A DNA stretch of 7,428 nucleotides from an uncultured Megasphaera sp. (GTDB lineage: Bacteria; Bacillota; Negativicutes; Veillonellales; Megasphaeraceae). Below the pieces are notes generated by a model. That model was not told the origin of the DNA and did no database searches. It saw only the letters and a program-made list of their open reading frames with translations. Position 1 is the stretch's first letter, and every line of letters begins with the position of its first letter. This document shows positions 1 to 5,805 of this stretch, piece after piece. The position numbers and the translations under genes were made by a program. The DNA lies in assembly GCF_958350005.1 (NCBI RefSeq), contig NZ_CATWFF010000101.1:1-7428 (forward strand), given 5' to 3'.

Positions 1-2
1 AA

Positions 3-551
3 GTAAAAGAACGGATTACCATGCATCAATGGTCTCCCGAAGAAATCTCTCATCGCTCAGAACGCCCTGCAGGGGCCGTCCATCGCTCTCGTCGCGGCCA
101 TTTTGAGGCAGATACGGTCGAAGGGAAGAAAGGAAGAGCCTGCCTGGTAACGTTAGTAGACAGAAAGAGCCGCTATCTTCTGGGAGGGAATGCCGTCCGA
201 AAACAGGCGTATGCGGTCAATGCCGTTATGATTGCGAAACTGAAAGGACAGCATCTTCATTCCATTACTCCTGATAGAGGAAGGGAATTTGCCAAACATG
301 CCGAAGTCACAAGGGCTTTGGATGGCGTGAAGTTTTATTTCCCCAAGCCCCATCAGCCATGGCAGAGAGGAACGAATGAAAACACCAATGGCCTACTGAG
401 AGAATATTTTCCAAAAGGAAAGGACATCACGGATATTCCAGAGGAATACATTCAAAAGAAAATTGATGAACTCAATCTAAGGCCTAGAAAATGTATTGGT
501 TACAGAACACCACACCCTATGAGGTCTATTTTTCAAAAACGTTGCACTTGA
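3..551 (+). CDS. IS30-family transposase, C-terminal catalytic part (5' end outside window)
   Basis: This is the DDE integrase-type catalytic half of an IS30-family transposase, which cuts and joins the ends of its insertion sequence. The frame is open to the left edge (VKERIT precedes the ATG at 21), so that ATG is internal and the N-terminal helix-turn-helix lies outside the window. Counting from the ATG at 21, the catalytic acidic residues are D31 (GHFEADTVEG), D85 (ITPDRGREF) and E120 (WQRGTNENTNGLLREYFPKG). The 34 residues between the last two fit the D-D-(about 33)-E spacing of IS30. The RPRKCIGYRTPHP stretch near the end is also typical of the family. The TGA stop lies inside the probable right inverted repeat, as is common in IS30 elements. 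The visible part looks intact; whether the element is whole cannot be judged from here. Confidence 0.93.
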   Translation, partial: VKERITMHQWSPEEISHRSERPAGAVHRSRRGHFEADTVEGKKGRACLVTLVDRKSRYLLGGNAVRKQAYAVNAVMIAKLKGQHLHSITPDRGREFAKHAEVTRALDGVKFYFPKPHQPWQRGTNENTNGLLREYFPKGKDITDIPEEYIQKKIDELNLRPRKCIGYRTPHPMRSIFQKRCT

Positions 552-565
552 CTTGACAATTCGCC
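541..565 (+). repeat. Probable right terminal inverted repeat of the IS30-family element
   Basis: The sequence starting GTTGCACTTGACTTGACAAT overlaps the last codons of the transposase. It resembles the ends of Firmicute IS30 elements, which often begin GTTGCA-C/T-TT followed by an AT-rich stretch. The left end of the element is outside the window, so neither the repeat match nor a target-site duplication could be confirmed. The outer boundary is approximate. Confidence 0.5.
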
Positions 566-570
566 TTAAT

Positions 571-621
571 AAAAAATACATCTTCTGGGCATGAAATCAT
601 GAGCCAGAAGATGTATTTTTT
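571..621. terminator. Bidirectional intrinsic terminator
   Basis: An 18-bp perfect inverted repeat (571-588 with 604-621, arm core TACATCTTCTGG) encloses a 15-base loop. The loop can itself pair as CATG-AAAT-CATG. One arm begins with six A and the other ends with six T, so the RNA from either strand ends its hairpin in a U-run. On the - strand it directly follows the stop codon of the selenoprotein gene (620-622 overlaps the stem end) and closes that operon. On the + strand it stops transcription leaving the insertion sequence. Confidence 0.88.
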
Positions 622-964
622 ATATCTCCGTTGGCGGCAGTACAGTGTAACCCGCTGCCCCATCCAATTCTAACCAGGATACAAGTCCTAAAAAGGACTT
701 CACAACAAGATGTATAGATGTATATCCCTGAGCAATACGCAATTCAGGGTGATACCAGACCGTAATTCCCTGTACAGACTCGCAAGGCATATCAGATCCC
801 GCCGGACGTCCTAGCGAAACAGCTGGAACATAACTGCCCCAGATACGATCCCCACGTCAGCAGCCACCTGCAGATGGCTCAAAGTGCAGCGTAATCCAGA
901 CATTACCGCCACGCGCCTGTATATACCGGGATGCTTCTGAAGATATCGAAAACATAGCAGCCAT
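620..964 (-). CDS. Putative small selenoprotein, HesB/IscA-like 'CC/Se motif' type, in-frame UGA read as selenocysteine
   Basis: Translation from the ATG at 964 gives 35 codons, a TGA at 857-859, then 78 further open codons to a TAA at 620-622. Read with selenocysteine the product has 114 residues, with C35-U36 after Ala-Gly-Gly. The N-terminus (FSISSEASRYIQARGG), a beta-rich middle, a GITVWYHPEL segment and a C-terminal FLG...LELDGA pattern resemble small HesB/IscA-like proteins in which a Cys-Cys pair is sometimes Cys-Sec. The family match is from memory, not a search. No signal peptide or membrane segment is seen. The start lies 2 bases after the stop of the upstream dehydrogenase gene, with GCAGG 8 bases before the ATG; an alternative ATG at 955 has no clear ribosome site. 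A hairpin of SECIS type follows the UGA. The exact role is unknown; redox or metal/Fe-S handling would fit the Cys-Sec pair. The alternative is a gene broken by a nonsense mutation. Confidence 0.78.
823..842 (-). promoter_or_regulatory. Candidate bacterial SECIS apical hairpin
   Basis: On the - strand, 14 bases after the UGA, CUGG (842-839) can pair with CCAG (826-823) around a 12-base loop that starts with GG. G-U pairs could extend the stem by two. Bacterial SECIS elements lie inside the coding sequence just 3' of the UGA, with an apical loop about 16-25 bases downstream and a G in the first two loop positions. This hairpin meets those rules. The stem is short and was paired by eye, without a folding energy. 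Confidence 0.5.
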
Positions 965-966
965 AC

Positions 967-2055
967 TTAATGCCTGCCAGCAGCATCTGCTGCCATAATA
1001 GCGGCATATACATCATCTGCCGTAATACCAGGCCGAATATTTTTCGTAAACTGTGTTGGTACCACAGCAGCTTCTGCTACACGGCGCAATTCTTCTTCCC
1101 GCATCTCCGTAATTCCCAGATCGGCCAGACAAGATGGTAATCCTACAGACTGAATATATGCCAGAACAGTATCCCATTCTTCTTTAGGTGCCGGTTCCAG
1201 TTGAAGTTGCGCCAACAGACCAAATGCTACTTTTTCTCCATGAGACGCATTGTGCGCCTGCGGCACCAGTGCCAGACCATCATTAATCGCATGCGCTGCA
1301 GCCAGACCGCCGTCTTCAAAACCAACGCCGCTTAAATATACACAGGCTTCGACGACGGATTCTAGCGCAGGCGTGACAATTCCCTGTTCTACCGCTTCCA
1401 GGGCCTTCTGAGAATCTGTCAGAAGCGTCTCGTAACATAATTTCGATAAAGCCAGTGCTGTCTTTGAACAGGTACCGCGAGACATGGTCTTCGCACCACT
1501 CCGATAACATGCACGCGCTTCAAAATACGTAGACAAGGCATCTCCCATACCGGAAATAAGATATTTTTTAGGTGCCTTGGCAATCAGTTCTGTATCCACC
1601 AATACAACATCAGGATTACGATACATCATCAGTGCTTTGACGACGACGCCGGCATCATTATAGATAACAGCCACACTACTGCACGGTGCATCATTAGAAG
1701 CAATCGTTGGCAAAATTACCGTCGGCAACCCACCCAAATTCGTTGCCACTGCTTTTGCCGTATCAAGAGCTTTGCCGCCGCCTACACCGATAATGACATC
1801 ACACTTCGTTTCCTGTGCAATCGTCATCGCTGCTTCAATAGCCGCTTTCGTACATTGTCCACCAAATTCGCAATATATCATTTGCTTGCCCGCTTCTTCC
1901 AGAGAAGCTGCTATGCGTTCACCAATACGACGCTTGTTATTCGGCGAGCAGAGAACGAGAAAGGTCTGCCCCAATTTCTTCACATACCGTCCCAAACGGT
2001 CCAATTCTCCGGCACCCTGTATATAATATCCAGGAGCTTTCAATCCAATTGCCAT
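967..2055 (-). CDS. GldA-family metal-dependent alcohol (glycerol-type) dehydrogenase
   Basis: An NAD-dependent, metal-containing dehydrogenase of the glycerol dehydrogenase branch, which oxidises a secondary alcohol or reduces the matching carbonyl in the cytoplasm. From the ATG at 2055 it has 362 residues, the usual family length. The NAD-binding VGGGKALDTAK lies near residues 91-101. Metal ligands fit D172 (GMGDALSTYFEA), H255 (GGLAAAHAINDG) and H272 (ASHGEKVAFG). PTIASNDAPCS near 116-126 and the DDVYAAIMAADA tail are also GldA-like. An ATG 24 bases upstream (2079) is in frame, but AAAGGTGG lies 7 bases before the 2055 start, so that one is chosen. The gene sits between an unknown gene and the selenoprotein gene, in the 4-hydroxybutyrate neighbourhood. 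It does not resemble the clostridial 4-hydroxybutyrate dehydrogenase in sequence, so the substrate is open: glycerol, another diol, or succinate semialdehyde/4-hydroxybutyrate. Confidence 0.88.
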   Translation of the reverse strand: MAIGLKAPGYYIQGAGELDRLGRYVKKLGQTFLVLCSPNNKRRIGERIAASLEEAGKQMIYCEFGGQCTKAAIEAAMTIAQETKCDVIIGVGGGKALDTAKAVATNLGGLPTVILPTIASNDAPCSSVAVIYNDAGVVVKALMMYRNPDVVLVDTELIAKAPKKYLISGMGDALSTYFEARACYRSGAKTMSRGTCSKTALALSKLCYETLLTDSQKALEAVEQGIVTPALESVVEACVYLSGVGFEDGGLAAAHAINDGLALVPQAHNASHGEKVAFGLLAQLQLEPAPKEEWDTVLAYIQSVGLPSCLADLGITEMREEELRRVAEAAVVPTQFTKNIRPGITADDVYAAIMAADAAGRH

Positions 2056-2096
2056 CGTTATACCACCTTTCCGCAACATTACATCTTCACAAATAG

Positions 2097-2130
2097 TACA
2101 AAAGAGCGTGCTGATGCGCGCTCTTTTGTA
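2097..2130 (-). terminator. Intergenic hairpin, possible weak terminator or processing site
   Basis: A 15-bp stem (2097-2111 with 2116-2130, one G-U pair) closes a four-base loop. The outer 12 bp, TACAAAAGAGCG, are perfect. It begins 12 bases after the stop codon of the unknown gene and lies upstream of the dehydrogenase ribosome site. On the - strand it is followed by GTACTATTTGTG rather than a clean U-run, so it may only reduce read-through or protect an mRNA end. It could set the dehydrogenase and selenoprotein genes at a different level from the genes before them. Confidence 0.6.
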
Positions 2131-2142
2131 TCAACCACTTTT

Positions 2143-2763
2143 CTATGCCACACATGGAATGTCTGGCAATTCCTGCAGGCGCTTGACTAAAATATACACA
2201 TCTTCTCCGACGCGGTACAGGAGCAAATCCCGATTTTCTTCACTGCACGGCAGATTCTGTTCTTCTCCGCCATTCAGCTTATCGTGACACACCTGGCAAA
2301 GTACCTCAAAAACCTCCTGTACTCCCGGTTCACCGCGGCCAGCCATCCGAACCATATGATTGAACAGTTCTTTATCGCTGTCATCATATGCAAAAATCTG
2401 ACACCATGCAGCCAACAATTGGGCTTCATCCAGTCCCGTCTTCTTTCGTATCAGTTCTTTTTGCCTGGCCAGCAGCACAAGCATGCAGGATACATATGTT
2501 TTAACTACAACAGGAATCCCGTTTTTTACGTTGGCAAAATAGCGGCGATGCGCCCAGTATCCACGGAACGTCAGATCATTCTTTTCCAGGTATTCTTTGA
2601 TACCATCGTTTGCAGAAACAGCACAAATCATGAAGAACCGTTTCATGCCTTCATTATTTGCACAGCTCTTGGCATTAGACAGACACTTTTTAACAAAAAA
2701 CTCACACACTTCCGTCGTATTAGCTTTTGTCAGTTTTCTTAATAAATCGCCGTAATACTGCAT
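2143..2763 (-). CDS. Cysteine-rich protein of unknown function
   Basis: A 206-residue protein that I do not recognise. It appears soluble and mainly helical, with charged amphipathic stretches and no signal peptide or clear membrane segment; VVVKTYVSCMLVLLA near 85-99 is the most hydrophobic part. It carries about ten cysteines (including C20, C27, C34, C47, C121, C156, C159, C173 and C204), many for a cytoplasmic protein of this size, which may suggest a metal or redox role. The start is well supported: GGAGG lies 7 bases before the ATG at 2763. It begins 27 bases after the permease stop, so the two are probably cotranscribed, and it is followed by a hairpin before the dehydrogenase gene. 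Its position suggests a link to the permease or pathway, but nothing in the sequence gives a function. Confidence 0.8.
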   Translation of the reverse strand: MQYYGDLLRKLTKANTTEVCEFFVKKCLSNAKSCANNEGMKRFFMICAVSANDGIKEYLEKNDLTFRGYWAHRRYFANVKNGIPVVVKTYVSCMLVLLARQKELIRKKTGLDEAQLLAAWCQIFAYDDSDKELFNHMVRMAGRGEPGVQEVFEVLCQVCHDKLNGGEEQNLPCSEENRDLLLYRVGEDVYILVKRLQELPDIPCVA

Positions 2764-2790
2764 ACATTCGCCTCCATAACCAACAGTTCC

Positions 2791-4239
2791 CTATTTCGTT
2801 GCGCCTTCTTTTTCCGCTTCCATTTCTTTCATGGCAGCTACACTGAAAATAGGATCGCTCTTGGTATTATACAACGACATTTTTCTCTGGAAGAAATTCT
2901 TGCCATATACCAGAATGCATAATACAATACCAACACCTAAAGCCATGGCTGCCCCGCGGGATACCAGAACCCCGCCAATAATGCCGGCTACGCCCAAGTC
3001 ATTAAATGTCTTAGCCCGCAGTACACCGACGCGGACGGCAACGTATCCCTGAATCAGCATGGTCAGTGCCAGGGCAATAGGGAGTACCGGTTTAACAAAG
3101 CTGACAATAGGAGACAGCCAGTACCCGGTAAAGGTACCAAGGCGGAAGGATGCAACCCCGCCGATTAAGCTGTCCATCGCTTCACGACCGTGTTTGTACC
3201 GTTCGCAGATAACAACCTGCATGGCAGCCCACATAGGACCACACATGGAAAGGTCCGGACCGGCCAGACCCATAATCATATTGCGGACACCGACGATGAC
3301 GTTATTGCGGTTGGCGTCAAAATGAACGTTTTCATCACCATGACGGAATTCACGAGCTTCGTCAATAAGCGCATCTGCCTGAATAAGTTCACCAAACAGT
3401 ACAACATATGTAGCAACAACCAATGGAAAAGCCGAAATATAATATTCCATGCCAGGGAAGCCAATGCGTTCAGCAAAAGGACTCCACTGGGTAAATACTT
3501 CCATGAAATGAGGATCCGTAAAACCCCATTCAATGGTCGGCCAGGGAAGTTCTCCTACAAGGGGAGCTACGATAACAGCCAGTACCATTGCCGGCAGAAG
3601 GCCCAGGTCGGAAACAACCTGAAATACTTTGTTTTTATTCATAATGCTCTTAAAGTGATTGCTGAAGGAACAGTAAAATGCAAACCCAACAGCAATAGCA
3701 ATGGTGAGAGGATATTTATCAAAGCTGCCGCCGGCATTGAATACCAGCCGTACTGCAGCAATCCCGGCACCGATCAAAATACCTGCTTTCAGTGCATCCG
3801 GCACCATGTCGACGACTTTCTTGGCCAGACCTGTTGCCCCCAGAATAAAAGTAAGAATCCCCAGTTCCAATTCAAAGGCAATAAGAGCGTGCATCCGTTC
3901 TGCCGTATCATGCGGAAATCCGGACAGCCACAACAGCAACAAGGGAATAGCCGGCGTAATCCATCCTGGCACAACGGGGTCCCCTAAATGGGCATGCCAC
4001 GTATATAAAAAACCATTCATGATGACAACTGTGATAGCAACTTCAAAGGGCATGCCCAGATATTCCTGCAACACTGGAATAATCCCCAGACAAACAGCAC
4101 ACAGCATGAGCCCTTGAACATAATCAGGCCATTCAAAGCGGTAATGAATAAAAGGAAGGCGGAATACTAATTTAAAGATGTGCAAATTAAGACCCGGCTG
4201 AATTTCCCCTTCTTTTCTTTTATACATAGGACCAAACAT
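2791..4239 (-). CDS. NCS2/SulP-superfamily-like permease, candidate 4-hydroxybutyrate transporter
   Basis: A 482-residue integral membrane protein with many hydrophobic segments, consistent with the 14-helix, 7+7 inverted-repeat fold of the nucleobase (NCS2) and SulP anion transporters. Family-like features are GDPVVPGWITPAIPL (87-101), the helix pair around FELELGILTFILGATGL...VPDALKAGILIGAGI (122-160) and the NRNNVIVGVRNMIMGLAGP stretch (310-328), which parallels the substrate-site region of the second repeat. There is no C-terminal STAS domain: the last 35 residues are a short charged tail. The ATG at 4239 has a strong AGGAGGG site 6 bases upstream. The gene starts a new unit after the CoA-transferase terminator and is followed 27 bases later by the unknown gene. 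Substrate is not readable from sequence; 4-hydroxybutyrate or another short carboxylate is inferred only from neighbours, and a purine/pyrimidine or sulfate-like anion remains possible. Confidence 0.82.
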   Translation of the reverse strand: MFGPMYKRKEGEIQPGLNLHIFKLVFRLPFIHYRFEWPDYVQGLMLCAVCLGIIPVLQEYLGMPFEVAITVVIMNGFLYTWHAHLGDPVVPGWITPAIPLLLLWLSGFPHDTAERMHALIAFELELGILTFILGATGLAKKVVDMVPDALKAGILIGAGIAAVRLVFNAGGSFDKYPLTIAIAVGFAFYCSFSNHFKSIMNKNKVFQVVSDLGLLPAMVLAVIVAPLVGELPWPTIEWGFTDPHFMEVFTQWSPFAERIGFPGMEYYISAFPLVVATYVVLFGELIQADALIDEAREFRHGDENVHFDANRNNVIVGVRNMIMGLAGPDLSMCGPMWAAMQVVICERYKHGREAMDSLIGGVASFRLGTFTGYWLSPIVSFVKPVLPIALALTMLIQGYVAVRVGVLRAKTFNDLGVAGIIGGVLVSRGAAMALGVGIVLCILVYGKNFFQRKMSLYNTKSDPIFSVAAMKEMEAEKEGATK

Positions 4240-4245
4240 AGGATT

Positions 4246-4252
4246 CCCTCCT
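4246..4252 (-). promoter_or_regulatory. Strong ribosome binding site of the permease gene
   Basis: AGGAGGG on the - strand lies 6 bases before the ATG at 4239, a near-perfect Shine-Dalgarno match. It fixes the permease start. Confidence 0.85.
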
Positions 4253-4276
4253 TTTAGGGTAAAAGCGTCATAAATC

Positions 4277-4296
4277 TATTACATATAGTTGTAATA
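4277..4296. promoter_or_regulatory. Palindromic candidate operator upstream of the permease gene
   Basis: TATTACA and TGTAATA form a perfect 7-bp dyad separated by 6 bases, 37 bases upstream of the permease ATG. It lies in the only stretch free of genes between the CoA-transferase terminator and the permease ribosome site, where a promoter would have to be. The form fits the binding site of a dimeric regulator; which one is unknown. No convincing -35/-10 pair was found beside it. Confidence 0.45.
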
Positions 4297-4314
4297 ATTA
4301 ATGTGGCTCACAGT

Positions 4315-4377
4315 AAAAAAATAGCCATCACGGCCTCCTTCATGCAGTATGACGCATGAAAAAGGTCGCCATGGCCA
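4315..4377 (-). terminator. Intrinsic terminator after the CoA-transferase gene
   Basis: The - strand RNA can fold 24-base arms (4354-4377 with 4322-4345) around an 8-base loop. It has 18 Watson-Crick pairs, four G-U pairs and two mismatches. A run of seven U (4315-4321) follows the stem after one base. It starts 8 bases after the stop codon. The imperfect pairs become good G-U pairs only in the - strand RNA, which supports the assigned direction. Confidence 0.85.
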
Positions 4378-4385
4378 ACCAATTC

Positions 4386-5696
4386 TTACTGCGCATATTT
4401 GCAGTGGAACCGTCTTTCAAATTCTTCAATAAGAGGAGCCCGGAAGTCAGGATGCGCAATTGCAATAAGCGCCTTTGCCCGCTGCCGTAAGGTCTTTCCT
4501 TTCAAAGCAGCAATACCAAATTCCGTAATAACATAATCTACGTCGTTACGAGAGGTCGTAACCGCAGATCCTTCATCGAGAAGAGATACGATCTTGGAAA
4601 TTTTCTTTGTTTTTCCTGTTGTAGAGGGCATCGCAATAATTGCTTTACCGCCTTTAGAACGCGATGCGCCGCGGACAAAGTCCACCTGACCACCAACACC
4701 GCTAAATTGCCGATAGCCAATCATTTCAGCGTTGACTTGTCCCATAAGATCGACCTGCATAGCAGAATTGATGCAGATAATATTATCTACCTGTGCTACA
4801 ACAAAGGGATCATTCGTATAATCGGCTGGTTCAATAAGCACGTCCGGATTATGATCAACAAAGTCATATAATTTTTTGGTACCCATAAGGAAGTTCGCTA
4901 CAAATTTTCCCTGATCAATCGTCTTCTTAGCATTGGTAATGACACCTTTATTCGCCAAATCAACAACGCCGTCAGAAAACATTTCCGAATGAATCCCTAA
5001 GTCCTTCTTTTCGCCCAGGAAAGACAGAACTGCGTCGGGAATAGCCCCAATTCCCAGCTGCAGCGTATCACCATCTTTAATGAGAGAGGCTACGTACTCG
5101 CCAATTTTTCGTTCTGTATCACCAATATGAGGCGGCTGCAGTTCAATAAGAGGTTCGTCTTTCTCTACAATATAATCAATATCTTTCAGATTAATGCCAT
5201 TTCCATAAGTATAGGGCATATTTTTATTAACCTGTGCAATGCGGAGCTTTGCTGTTTCTGCTGCCGGCTGCGTATAATCGACAGAAATACCGAGCGAGCA
5301 ATTACCGTTTTCATCTGGTTCGCTGACCTGAATAAAAGCCACATCAATAGGCAGCAATCCATCACGGAATAACGACGGGATTTCATGGAAGAAACACGGT
5401 GTATAATCAGCCCGTCCTTCTTCTACGGCTTTACGTGTTGACCCACCAACAAACAGTGCATTATGGCGGAAATGTTTTTCCATACCAGGCTGGCAATATG
5501 GCGCCGTACTCATAGCTACCATGTGGACGATTTCCACGTTTTCCAACCGCGGTGCCTGCTTAACTAATTCTGCCGTCAATGCCTGGCCTTCGCCGCATGC
5601 ATGAGAAAAGGCAATGCGATCGCCTGATTTGACATGGCTCACAGCTTCTTCGACCGAAACAATTTTATCGGCATATGTCGTTCTCCAATCGTTCAC
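4386..5696 (-). CDS. abfT: 4-hydroxybutyrate CoA-transferase
   Basis: A cytoplasmic class I CoA-transferase of the acetyl-CoA hydrolase/transferase family. It moves CoA from acetyl-CoA or butyryl-CoA to 4-hydroxybutyrate, preparing the substrate for the dehydratase encoded just upstream. From the GTG at 5696 it has 436 residues, close to the Clostridium AbfT enzyme (about 438). The active-site glutamate in GIHSEMFSDG falls at residue 238, the family position, which supports this start. The CoA-binding loop GVGGQVDFVRGAS, the GIGAIPDAVL motif (near 215-224) and the C-terminal HPDFR are also present. The frame is open to 5765, but AGGTG lies about 6 bases before the GTG and the family N-terminus begins at NDW. 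A neighbouring TTG (5699) is a less likely start. Butyryl-CoA:acetate CoA-transferase is the main alternative; the neighbouring dehydratase favours 4-hydroxybutyrate. Confidence 0.92.
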   Translation of the reverse strand: MNDWRTTYADKIVSVEEAVSHVKSGDRIAFSHACGEGQALTAELVKQAPRLENVEIVHMVAMSTAPYCQPGMEKHFRHNALFVGGSTRKAVEEGRADYTPCFFHEIPSLFRDGLLPIDVAFIQVSEPDENGNCSLGISVDYTQPAAETAKLRIAQVNKNMPYTYGNGINLKDIDYIVEKDEPLIELQPPHIGDTERKIGEYVASLIKDGDTLQLGIGAIPDAVLSFLGEKKDLGIHSEMFSDGVVDLANKGVITNAKKTIDQGKFVANFLMGTKKLYDFVDHNPDVLIEPADYTNDPFVVAQVDNIICINSAMQVDLMGQVNAEMIGYRQFSGVGGQVDFVRGASRSKGGKAIIAMPSTTGKTKKISKIVSLLDEGSAVTTSRNDVDYVITEFGIAALKGKTLRQRAKALIAIAHPDFRAPLIEEFERRFHCKYAQ

Positions 5697-5745
5697 CAAA
5701 CACACCTGCTTTCTTCCCGTCCTGTCGCTGCATTGGCGGAGGAGT

Positions 5746-5798
5746 AAACGCTTCTGCAGCAACACGGCAGGGTATATAAAGTATAATCGTAAGCGTTT
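5746..5798 (-). other. Long-range inverted repeat in the abfD-abfT intergenic leader
   Basis: The 109 bases between the dehydratase stop and the CoA-transferase GTG contain AAACGCTT (5746-5753) and its exact complement AAGCGTTT (5791-5798), 37 bases apart. The enclosed part has a possible CTGC/GCAG stem. This could be a hairpin that tunes translation or protects the mRNA. There is no U-run after it on the - strand, so a terminator is unlikely and the two genes are probably cotranscribed. Confidence 0.3.
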
Positions 5799-5805
5799 TT
5801 ATATA

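Noticed and set aside
860..964. Reading the 35-codon stretch before the TGA as a separate tiny gene or a pseudogene fragment
   Set aside because: The same frame continues for 78 codons beyond the TGA with protein-like composition and ends precisely at the terminator. One stop with a SECIS-like hairpin is better explained by selenocysteine, though a nonsense mutation is not fully excluded.
2284..2306. CxxCH heme-binding motif (C156-Q-V-C159-H160) in the unknown 206-residue protein
   Set aside because: c-type heme attachment needs export, and the protein has no signal peptide or membrane anchor. A single CxxCH in a cysteine-rich cytoplasmic protein is likely chance.
3190..3987. Long + strand open frame of 265 codons opposite the permease gene
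   Set aside because: It is antisense to a clear membrane protein gene, has low-complexity and shifting composition, and has no ribosome site or family resemblance.
5697..5765. Upstream extension of the CoA-transferase to the GTG at 5765
   Set aside because: The extra 23 residues are rich in Arg, Lys and Leu with no family match. The catalytic glutamate lands at the expected residue 238 only with the GTG at 5696.
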